A stretch of 12,387 nucleotides of DNA from Candidatus Hydrogenedens sp. (GTDB lineage: Bacteria > Hydrogenedentota > Hydrogenedentia > Hydrogenedentales > Hydrogenedentaceae), in the NCBI GenBank assembly GCA_020216745.1, contig JAIWNQ010000025.1:1-12387 (forward strand), given 5' to 3'. The translations under genes and the position numbers were made by a program. Under the pieces are notes generated by a model. It was not told the origin of the DNA. It saw nothing but the letters and a program-made list of their open reading frames with translations, and did not search any database. This document shows positions 1 through 6,223 of this stretch, piece after piece (positions within the stretch are counted from its first letter, which is position 1; each line of letters begins with the position of its first letter).

Positions 1-1000
1 CAACAATAGGACTATTTAATCGAGATAACAAAATATGATGGAGTGGTGTATAAGGAAGCATAACGCCATGTCGGTCTTGCTCTGGAGCAACCTCTAATGC
101 AATCCGCAAACTATCATAATGTTTCTTTACAAGTACAATCGGCGATTCGGATGAAGTAAGTACCCCCTCTTCTATTTCTGAAAGAATACAATCTTTCCTA
201 AGTTCTTCCAGAGAGGGATACATCAAAGCAAATGGCTTCTCTTCTCGATGTTTCCTCAAACGCAATTGTTTTACCGCTTCTCCATTCATTGCATCTACAA
301 CAAGATGAAATCCGCCTAACCCTTTTATTGCGACAATATTCCCTTCTCGTATAGCTTGAATCGTCTTATCTATCGCATCATCCTTCTCAGCGATGGTTGT
401 TCCCTGAGCATCACATAAATAAACATGTGGTCCACAGACAGGACAGGCAGTAGGTTCCGCATGAAATCGACGATTAGAAGGGTCTTCATATTCCTTCCGA
501 CAATCAGAACACATTTGAAAATGAGCCATTGAAGTATTGACTCGGTCATAAGGCATTCTTTTTATAATGGTATATCGTGGCCCGCAAAGCGTACAATTTA
601 TAAATGGGTATTGATATCGGCGGTCATTGGGATCGTTCATTTCTCGTAAACAATCAGGACATGTTGCAATATCAGGAAGTATTCGTGTGCGAACAATCCC
701 ATGTAAATCACTAACATGTATACGGAACCCTTCCTCATGCTCCTTAATTTCTAACTGTATAGTATTAGTGTCTTCAATCTTTGCATGCTTCGGATACTTC
801 GCATGTAAATCCGATATAAACTTTTCTATGGTCTCTTTTCCTCCCTGCACTTCAATATAAACACCATCCAGCCGATTCTGAACAAAACCCGACACATTGT
901 GTTTATGTGCAATACGATATACAAATGGACGAAATCCTACTCCCTGTACTGCTCCCTTAACAAGAATACCAATTCTCGAACAATCAGAATTACATTTCAT
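1..1000 (-). CDS. hypF: Carbamoyltransferase HypF, N-terminal 333 residues (cut by left edge)
   Basis: HypF uses carbamoyl phosphate and ATP to make a thiocarbamoyl group on HypE, the source of the CN ligands of the [NiFe]-hydrogenase iron; it acts in the cytoplasm. Translating the minus strand from position 1000 gives an open frame to the window edge. Residues about 8-90 are an acylphosphatase-like domain with the signature GAVQGVGFRPFVYRIA. Two zinc-finger pairs follow at C114/C117 with C136/C139 and C164/C167 with C186/C189. From about residue 205 the YrdC/Sua5-like domain begins, with the motif KGLGGFHL at 226-233. Full HypF proteins are about 750 residues, so more than half lies outside the window. 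The ATG overlaps the end of hypB by 11 bases, which suggests translational coupling; there is no strong Shine-Dalgarno sequence of its own. The family assignment is secure. Confidence 0.96.
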   Translation of the reverse strand, partial: MKCNSDCSRIGILVKGAVQGVGFRPFVYRIAHKHNVSGFVQNRLDGVYIEVQGGKETIEKFISDLHAKYPKHAKIEDTNTIQLEIKEHEEGFRIHVSDLHGIVRTRILPDIATCPDCLREMNDPNDRRYQYPFINCTLCGPRYTIIKRMPYDRVNTSMAHFQMCSDCRKEYEDPSNRRFHAEPTACPVCGPHVYLCDAQGTTIAEKDDAIDKTIQAIREGNIVAIKGLGGFHLVVDAMNGEAVKQLRLRKHREEKPFALMYPSLEELRKDCILSEIEEGVLTSSESPIVLVKKHYDSLRIALEVAPEQDRHGVMLPYTPLHHILLSRLNSPIV

Positions 1001-1655
1001 TCTTAGTACCAGCAGAAATCCTTTCTATTAACCACTGAACCCATGCCCCAACACCATCACCCCGAGTACATGAAACATGAAGTATCGGAACTCCAGGCTG
1101 AATAGCCTGAATGCCTTGCGTAAATTCATCCACATCGAACGGGACATGCGGAAGCAAATCTACTTTATTCAATATCACAAGATTCGCAGTTTGAAACAGC
1201 TTTGGATATTTAAAGGGTTTATCATGTCCTTCTGTAACACTCACCACTGCTACCCGTGCCCTCTCACCCAAATCAAATCCGACAGGACAAACCAGATTCC
1301 CTACATTTTCAATAATAAGCAAATCGATTTCACTCAAAGGTAATTTATCAAGGGCTTGCAAAACTAATTGAGATTCTAAGTGACACCCCCCCGCAGTATT
1401 AATCTGTACGACAGGTATCTCATATTTTGCGATTCGTTCTGCGTCTCGTGTCGTCTCAGGGTCTCCTTCGATAACACCCAATCGGACACCCGAAAGCCCA
1501 TGCTTTAACGCAGATTCAATCAAACTCGTTTTACCAGAACCAGGGGCACTTATCATGTTTATACAGAATACATGATGTTCATCAAAACGGCTACGCACCA
1601 ATTTGGCAATATCATCATTAGCCTTTAACACTTTTTGCACTACATCTACTTTCAT
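990..1655 (-). CDS. hypB: Hydrogenase nickel incorporation GTPase HypB
   Basis: HypB is the SIMIBI-class GTPase that works with HypA to deliver nickel to the large subunit of [NiFe] hydrogenase. The 221-residue protein has a P-loop APGSGKT at 37-43, the metal-site motif GGCHLE with C91 and H92, ENVGN followed by C123 (the third metal-site Cys of the family), and the guanine-specificity motif NKVD at 163-166. It lacks the N-terminal CxxCGC nickel motif and any His-rich stretch, as many short HypB proteins do, so nickel storage is unlikely and the G-domain metal site would be the only one. The start is supported by AAGGA (complement of 1663-1667) seven bases before the ATG. It sits 22 bases after hypA and overlaps hypF, so the three genes are one operon. 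An accessory role in urease nickel delivery cannot be excluded, but HypF next door points to hydrogenase. Confidence 0.97.
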   Translation of the reverse strand: MKVDVVQKVLKANDDIAKLVRSRFDEHHVFCINMISAPGSGKTSLIESALKHGLSGVRLGVIEGDPETTRDAERIAKYEIPVVQINTAGGCHLESQLVLQALDKLPLSEIDLLIIENVGNLVCPVGFDLGERARVAVVSVTEGHDKPFKYPKLFQTANLVILNKVDLLPHVPFDVDEFTQGIQAIQPGVPILHVSCTRGDGVGAWVQWLIERISAGTKNEM

Positions 1656-1677
1656 AAACTATTCCTTATAACAAATT

Positions 1678-2019
1678 TTATTCAAAAATAACCGACTCAA
1701 GTATGACTTCTGTCCCTTGGAGAATTTCACCACCAATGGCTCCACATTCAGGGCAAATCCAAATCCCATCATCAGGTTCGAATTCCAGATGGCAACTCCG
1801 ACACTTAATTTTCAAAGGGTCAATAATAAGATTCAGATGAGCATGCTCTGCACATGTGTCTGCCTTGGCTTGCTCAAACATAAATCGAAACGTTTCCTGA
1901 TTTATATGTTCCAAACGACCTATTCGCAAATCTATCCGAATAATATTACCTTTTCCCGTCTCTTTTTGAATCTGTTCCAATTGTTCAATTAGGGATTCGA
2001 TGATACTTAATTCATGCAT
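1678..2019 (-). CDS. hypA: Hydrogenase maturation nickel metallochaperone HypA
   Basis: HypA binds Ni(II) through its N-terminal Met-His and passes it on with HypB; a structural zinc site organises the protein. The 113-residue sequence begins with the hallmark MHELSI (H2 is the nickel ligand) and carries the zinc site as two CxxC pairs, C73/C76 and C89/C92. The length is normal for the family. The MHEL start fixes the initiation codon even though the region before it (AAGAAT) is only a weak ribosome-binding site. It is the first gene of the minus-strand hypA-hypB-hypF operon and diverges from the gene at 2212 across a 192-base AT-rich gap. Confidence 0.97.
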   Translation of the reverse strand: MHELSIIESLIEQLEQIQKETGKGNIIRIDLRIGRLEHINQETFRFMFEQAKADTCAEHAHLNLIIDPLKIKCRSCHLEFEPDDGIWICPECGAIGGEILQGTEVILESVIFE

Positions 2020-2040
2020 ATTCTTATTAAAAACACCTAA

Positions 2041-2046
2041 ACTATA
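2041..2046 (-). promoter_or_regulatory. Possible -10 box for the hypABF operon
   Basis: The minus strand reads TATAGT here, 22 bases before the hypA start codon, one mismatch from TATAAT. No good -35 box is found at the usual spacing. The gap 2020-2211 is strongly AT-rich, so a chance match is quite possible. Confidence 0.25.
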
Positions 2047-2139
2047 AAATATTCGAATTCTTTCTATCGATTAAAAACCATTATCGTATATAATATAAAA
2101 TTTGGAACTATTATGGAAAATAGACAACAAAACAGTTAT

Positions 2140-2168
2140 TTGATTTTTACTTCGATAACAGATAAAAT
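2140..2168 (+). promoter_or_regulatory. Sigma-70-like promoter before the uronate isomerase-like gene
   Basis: TTGATT at 2140-2145 and TAAAAT at 2163-2168 are separated by exactly 17 bases, matching 4/6 and 5/6 of the consensus. They lie 43 bases before the start codon of the gene at 2212, whose ribosome-binding site AGGAG is at 2198-2202. The AT-rich background means the match is suggestive only. Confidence 0.45.
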
Positions 2169-2211
2169 ATTAAGTTTTCAAATTATGAACACATATTAGG
2201 AGTATTAAAAT

Positions 2212-3483
2212 ATGTCTGAACAACTACATAACGAACAGCCTCTTCAGACACATGAACTAACAAAAGTCATAAAAACCATTTTCGATGAAACACCTATAAC
2301 AGATATTCATACACATCTCTTCTCACCATCATTCGGAACTCTTTTATTATGGGGTATAGATGAATTACTAACATATCACTATTTAGTAGCGGAATTCTTC
2401 AGAACTACAGAGATACCTTATTCCAGTTTCTGGAATATGTCAAAGAAAGAACAAGCACAGTTAATCTGGCAAGCCTTATTTATTGACCGCACACCGATTA
2501 GCGAAGCATGCCGTGGAGTGCTCACCGTGTTAAATCGGCTTGGACTTGATACAACAGAGAAAGATTTAAATGCCTATCGGGAATGGTTCTCTCAACAAAC
2601 ATTGTCTGAACATGTCAACCATGTGTTTCAAGTAGCAAACCTCAAAACTGTGGTTATGACCAATGACCCATTTGACCCAATTGAAAGAGATTATTGGATG
2701 TCATCAATGGAACTGGATTCAAGGTTTCTCACCTCTCTTCGATTAGACACCCTCATTCTGCGATGGATAGAGACATACCCACTACTTCAGTCATTGGGAT
2801 ATTCCGTAGACGCCAATCTCACAGAAGAAACCCTATCTGAAATTCGTCGCTTCGTCAGCGATTGGATACAAAAGATAAAACCCGTCTATGTCGCTGTATC
2901 TCTACCTCCGCAGTTCGACTTCCCTGAGCATAGTCATCGTGGGATTATTCTCGAGCAGGCAATTCTACCTGTAACACGCTTCTTCAATATCCCATTAGCA
3001 CTTATGCTTGGAGTTACCCGCAGTGTAAATCCAGAATTAAAACTGGCAGGGGATAGCGTCGGAATGGCGTCTCTACGACCCATAGAAAACCTTTGCGAAA
3101 AATATCCACAAAACAAATTTATGTTTACAATGTTATCACGTGAAAATATGCATTCCGCATGTGTTACCGCACGTAAATTCCGTAACCTCATGCCCTTCGG
3201 ATGTTGGTGGTTTTTGAACAATCCAAGTTTAATTGAGGAAATTACCACAATGCGGATTGAATTATTAGGCACAACCTTCATCCCTCAACATTCCGATGCC
3301 CGTGTGCTCGAACAGGTAATATATAAATGGGAACATACCCGTAACATTCTATTAAAAGTCCTAACAGAGCAATATGGTAAAATCGTAGCTACAGGATGGA
3401 AAGTAACTCCTTCAGATGTAAAACGTGATATCTCCAATTGGTTTGGAGGAAATTTTTGGAAATTCTTAGAAAGTAAATTCTAA
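2212..3483 (+). CDS. Uronate (glucuronate) isomerase-family TIM-barrel protein
   Basis: Uronate isomerase (UxaC, amidohydrolase superfamily) interconverts D-glucuronate/D-galacturonate and the ketouronates fructuronate/tagaturonate, in the cytoplasm. This 423-residue protein keeps several landmarks: metal motif DIHTHL with H33 and H35; YHY at 55-57, matching the family's GDHY segment; CWWFLNN at 331-337, matching the WWFND segment; and SDAR at 361-364, matching TDSR, whose Asp is the third metal ligand. It is shorter than typical UxaC (about 470 residues) and diverges widely between these motifs, so the substrate may differ; no gene symbol is given. The ATG is preceded by AGGAG nine bases away. 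There is no signal peptide. It diverges from the hyp operon and precedes a chorismate synthase homologue by 100 bases. No ketouronate reductase, dehydratase or KDG kinase gene is nearby, so a role in uronate catabolism is inferred from the family alone. Confidence 0.8.
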   Translation: MSEQLHNEQPLQTHELTKVIKTIFDETPITDIHTHLFSPSFGTLLLWGIDELLTYHYLVAEFFRTTEIPYSSFWNMSKKEQAQLIWQALFIDRTPISEACRGVLTVLNRLGLDTTEKDLNAYREWFSQQTLSEHVNHVFQVANLKTVVMTNDPFDPIERDYWMSSMELDSRFLTSLRLDTLILRWIETYPLLQSLGYSVDANLTEETLSEIRRFVSDWIQKIKPVYVAVSLPPQFDFPEHSHRGIILEQAILPVTRFFNIPLALMLGVTRSVNPELKLAGDSVGMASLRPIENLCEKYPQNKFMFTMLSRENMHSACVTARKFRNLMPFGCWWFLNNPSLIEEITTMRIELLGTTFIPQHSDARVLEQVIYKWEHTRNILLKVLTEQYGKIVATGWKVTPSDVKRDISNWFGGNFWKFLESKF

Positions 3484-3496
3484 GTGCTGTAATGTT

Positions 3497-3526
3497 TTGA
3501 CAACATTATTAAATTACTGGCAAAAT
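3497..3526 (+). promoter_or_regulatory. Possible promoter before the chorismate synthase-like gene
   Basis: A perfect TTGACA at 3497-3502 is followed after 18 bases by CAAAAT (3521-3526, 4/6 to consensus). It lies 58 bases before the start codon at 3584. The -35 box overlaps a small inverted repeat, AATGTT (3491-3496) and AACATT (3502-3507), whose stem could be a weak terminator for the gene ending at 3483 or an operator. The next gene has a strong ribosome-binding site, AAAGGAG at 3571-3577, six bases before its ATG. Confidence 0.4.
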
Positions 3527-3583
3527 AATAAACTCACAATTAAATACTTAAAGTGTTAAAATTTGGCATGAAAGGAGAAAGTT

Positions 3584-4918
3584 ATGTTGGGTTGCACTCT
3601 CGGGAGCATGTTTCAGGTCTCTGTAGCCGGTGGGAGTTATCAAGAAGGTCTAACCACATTTATTCAAGGTATGCCACCAGGCTATTTCCTGGAAGAAGCT
3701 GAAATATATGAATCATTACTTGTCCGAAAACCTGGCCAAAGCGAATTAGCATCACCGCGACGCGAAGCAGACGTGCCTATTATTTATAGTGGGGTTAATA
3801 CTGCGGATACTATGCCTGGCTTTCAAAATGCAGGTTATACAAATGGAACACCCGTTGTTATCCTCATCCCCAATGTAGACCGCCATTTAGAGCATATCGA
3901 GCAATACCAGGTCACCAATCGAACTCCACGTCCTGGGCATGCTTCGTACGCATCATTCATTAAATATGGTATTTGGGATGATGCCATTGGAGCAGGATTT
4001 TTTAGTGGCAGATATACCTCAACCATTGTGGCAGCAGGTGCCGTTGCAAAGAAAGTATTGAAACAACATGGAATTGATGTATTCGCTTATGTAAAAGAAG
4101 CCGCAGGTGTTAAGGCAAGTGATGTCCCATTAGAAGAAGCCAAAAAGAAAGTAGATACCTTCCGCATGGTTCGGCGGGAATATGACCCCATATACCGCTG
4201 GGTATTCAAAGAAGGCAGAATAACACCTCAAATGAGATTCCTACATAAAATGGCAGTCATCGCAGAGTTGGAACAAAAACTACTTGAAATTCGTGAACAG
4301 GCACCCGTCGTAGATGTCCAGCAAATTCGCGAAGAATATGGAATCCATTTCACTATGAATTGCCCAGATGTCGACACCGCATTTGAAATGGAAAAACGAA
4401 TTTTACAAATCCGTGATGAGGGTGATTCTAGTGGCGGGTTAGTAGAAGTTGTTGCAACAGGAGTGCCTGTCGGATTAGGAGAGCCTGTATTCCGCAAATT
4501 GGATGGTGAAATAGGTCGCATGTTAAGTATCGGTGCAGTTAAAGCCGTTGAAGTAGGTGCAGGTTATGCAGTCAAAGATATGAAAGGTTCAGAGTGTAAC
4601 GACCAGATGCGAGTTCAAGATGGGAAAGTTATCTTCAAAAGTAATAACGCTGGTGGGATTACAGGAGGGCTAAGCACAGGACAGGATATTATTGCACGGC
4701 TCGCAGTAAAACCAACACCAACTATCGCTAAGGATCAGGAAACCATCGATAAAGTAAGCCGAGAAAACGCAACACTCAAAGCGGTAACCCGTAGAGACCC
4801 AACTATTGTGGCTCGCGTCTGGCCTGTCGCAGAAGCATTTTTAGCATGTATTTTGTTAGACCATCTAATGATGCACTACGGTTATCAATCTCTCGTGCCA
4901 ACAACTTCTGTTCGCTAA
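3584..4918 (+). CDS. Divergent chorismate synthase (AroC)-family protein with altered active site
   Basis: Chorismate synthase converts EPSP to chorismate with reduced FMN, the last step of the shikimate pathway. Family membership is clear from end to end: RKPGQS and PRREAD near 48-63, RPGHASY at 116-122, EGDSSGG at 279-285, GVPVGLGEPVF at 293-303, SNNAGGITGGLSTG at 353-366, KPTPTI at 376-381 and RRDPT at 403-407. It is about 80 residues longer than E. coli AroC. The excess is mainly an extra charged, probably helical segment at about 176-258, plus about 10 residues near 73-86. The invariant GESHG motif is GGSYQ (Tyr19 in place of the catalytic His), GGGRSSARET is GAGFFSGRYT, and RHDP is RRDP. 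H119 and D405 are kept. The M-x-G-x-T-x-G start is canonical, so the N-terminus is right. It may be a diverged paralogue with another reaction, so aroC is not assigned. No other shikimate gene is in the window. Confidence 0.85.
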   Translation: MLGCTLGSMFQVSVAGGSYQEGLTTFIQGMPPGYFLEEAEIYESLLVRKPGQSELASPRREADVPIIYSGVNTADTMPGFQNAGYTNGTPVVILIPNVDRHLEHIEQYQVTNRTPRPGHASYASFIKYGIWDDAIGAGFFSGRYTSTIVAAGAVAKKVLKQHGIDVFAYVKEAAGVKASDVPLEEAKKKVDTFRMVRREYDPIYRWVFKEGRITPQMRFLHKMAVIAELEQKLLEIREQAPVVDVQQIREEYGIHFTMNCPDVDTAFEMEKRILQIRDEGDSSGGLVEVVATGVPVGLGEPVFRKLDGEIGRMLSIGAVKAVEVGAGYAVKDMKGSECNDQMRVQDGKVIFKSNNAGGITGGLSTGQDIIARLAVKPTPTIAKDQETIDKVSRENATLKAVTRRDPTIVARVWPVAEAFLACILLDHLMMHYGYQSLVPTTSVR

Positions 4919-4941
4919 ACAAATTCGCATACGCAAATACA

Positions 4942-4984
4942 AAAATACTATACTTGTAATACAAAACAGCAAAGATAGTATTTT
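4942..4984 (+). promoter_or_regulatory. Perfect 10-bp inverted repeat over a promoter-like site
   Basis: AAAATACTAT (4942-4951) and ATAGTATTTT (4975-4984) are exact reverse complements separated by 23 bases, in the 88-base gap before the gene at 5007. Between and over the arms a weak promoter can be read: TTGTAA (4954-4959), 16 bases, TAGTAT (4976-4981). The arms are 33 bases apart, about three helical turns, which would suit binding of a repressor. The alternative is an AT-only terminator stem of the gene ending at 4918, with the right arm ending in four T. Confidence 0.4.
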
Positions 4985-5006
4985 AACTATATAGAGGTTA
5001 AAGAAT

Positions 5007-6140
5007 ATGGAACGCTCAACAATTATCGGATTTATCATAACCTTAATAATTGCTTTATTTTTATCTGCAGGCTATATCGTTTTTAAGGCGGCAAAAAATC
5101 CAACCCCTCCTCGAACGACAACGACAACAGTACCTTCAACCACAGCTGTAAAACCTCCTACACAATCAGCCTCAACAACACAACCCAAAACTCCCCCCTT
5201 AAAAGTCCCCGCACCAGAGTTCCGTGAACCTATCAGTGAACCTGATTGTAAAATCAAAATGCTACGTGAAGTTAAAGGAGGTGGAGGTGCCAAGCCAGAG
5301 AGTACTATAGATATTACTGTCATTCTCGAAAAAGAAGGAACAAAAACAGTCCGTGCATTAGGAATTCAAGAACTCCTACCAACAGGATGGGCTTTCGATT
5401 CTGTTGTCGATGGAACAAAACCCGATTTAGCCCCGCCCAAAGGGAGAACACCATTATTAGAGTTCGCTTGGTTTAATATTCCATCGTTTCCAACATCATT
5501 CACCTATCGCGTACGTGTGCCAAAAGAATTTAAAGAACCCGGAGAAATACAAGGACAAACCCTATACCGTGCAGATGGTGGAGAAATGAGAACAGAAGTT
5601 GTAAAGTCACCTGTCGTTCCATCAGACACAGCAACACCACAAAGTGCAGATACATCACCTTCAGGAAAATCCGAAGAAATGCAACCAGACGCTACACAAG
5701 AAAAACCAGCAAAATCACAAGCCACCACCACAACTCCCGCTGAAAAACAAGCCACGGAAAGTATGACCCTAACACGAGAAATTAAACCAGCAAAATATAC
5801 TCCAAACTCAAAATTAGAGATTACAGATACTATCAATTTCTCAGGTCCCTCTCCTGTAACAGCCATGGCTCTCGTAGAAATGTTACCACCACAATTTGAA
5901 TTTGAGCGAATTACAAGCAACTCAGCACCACCGATTATCCCAAAAAAAGGAGATACTGGAACATTACAATTTGTTTGGGTGGCTGTACCTGAATTCCCTA
6001 CGACGCTAAGCTACGAAGTTAATGTAAAAGCGGATTCTACTGGCGATAAAACTATCACAGGACAGGTTATTTATCATACCGATGGACCACAAAAACAATC
6101 TGAACGTGTTATAACAAACATTCCCCAGGAAACAAAATAA
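5007..6140 (+). CDS. Membrane-anchored protein with two tandem beta-rich domains
   Basis: The specific family is not recognised. Residues 5-28 form one hydrophobic helix (TIIGFIITLIIALFLSAGYIVF). With a charged residue only before it, this looks like an uncleaved N-terminal anchor with the rest outside the cytoplasmic membrane. Residues 31-70 are a Pro/Thr/Ser-rich linker. Two homologous domains follow, at about 83-203 and 253-375, joined by a second low-complexity linker (204-252). Both share the order E-x-LP, a PP..P.KG turn, L-x-F-x-W, P-x-FPT, a Tyr-Val strand, G-x-I-x-GQ-x-x-Y and DG near the end. This resembles the DUF11-like, Ig-type surface domains that carry no catalytic residues, so a structural or binding role in the cell envelope is likely. 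The only Cys is C81. The ribosome-binding site is a modest GAGG nine bases before the ATG. The Thr/Pro linkers have a more repetitive codon pattern than the domains. Confidence 0.8.
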   Translation: MERSTIIGFIITLIIALFLSAGYIVFKAAKNPTPPRTTTTTVPSTTAVKPPTQSASTTQPKTPPLKVPAPEFREPISEPDCKIKMLREVKGGGGAKPESTIDITVILEKEGTKTVRALGIQELLPTGWAFDSVVDGTKPDLAPPKGRTPLLEFAWFNIPSFPTSFTYRVRVPKEFKEPGEIQGQTLYRADGGEMRTEVVKSPVVPSDTATPQSADTSPSGKSEEMQPDATQEKPAKSQATTTTPAEKQATESMTLTREIKPAKYTPNSKLEITDTINFSGPSPVTAMALVEMLPPQFEFERITSNSAPPIIPKKGDTGTLQFVWVAVPEFPTTLSYEVNVKADSTGDKTITGQVIYHTDGPQKQSERVITNIPQETK

Positions 6141-6150
6141 TTTACCCCTT

Positions 6151-6186
6151 CGACTCGTCCGACTCGTCTGATACGTCCGACATATC
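6151..6186. repeat. Four imperfect 9-base tandem repeats in a convergent gap
   Basis: The units on the plus strand are CGACTCGTC, CGACTCGTC, TGATACGTC and CGACATATC. The first two are identical and the others differ by three or four bases. The full-match unit contains GAC-TC-GTC, a small palindrome. The array begins 10 bases after the stop codon of the plus-strand gene at 5007-6140 and lies in the 83-base gap to the convergent gene ending at 6224. It is GC-richer than its surroundings. Confidence 0.6.
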
Positions 6187-6201
6187 ATCCAAAACTCTTC
6201 C

Positions 6202-6218
6202 CTAAAATTAATTTTTAG
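6202..6218 (-). terminator. Weak AT-only hairpin after the large glycoside hydrolase gene
   Basis: CTAAAA (6202-6207) and TTTTAG (6213-6218) pair around a five-base loop, six bases beyond the stop codon of the minus-strand gene. The stem is only six, mostly A-T, pairs and there is no clean T-run after it on the minus strand, so termination here is a guess. Confidence 0.22.
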
Positions 6219-6223
6219 ACAAC

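Noticed and set aside
990..1655. Absence of the N-terminal CxxCGC and His-rich region in HypB as an anomaly
   Set aside because: Many bona fide HypB proteins lack these parts; the G-domain metal-site residues C91, H92 and C123 are present.
5504..5920. 138-codon minus-strand frame opposite the two-domain anchored protein
   Set aside because: It is antisense to a well-supported gene and its Val/Ser/Gly-rich product mirrors the Thr/Pro/Ala codons of that gene.
6006..6188. 60-codon minus-strand frame running through the 9-base repeats
   Set aside because: It overlaps the end of the plus-strand gene and encodes only the repeat translated as Arg-Thr-Ser; no family resemblance.
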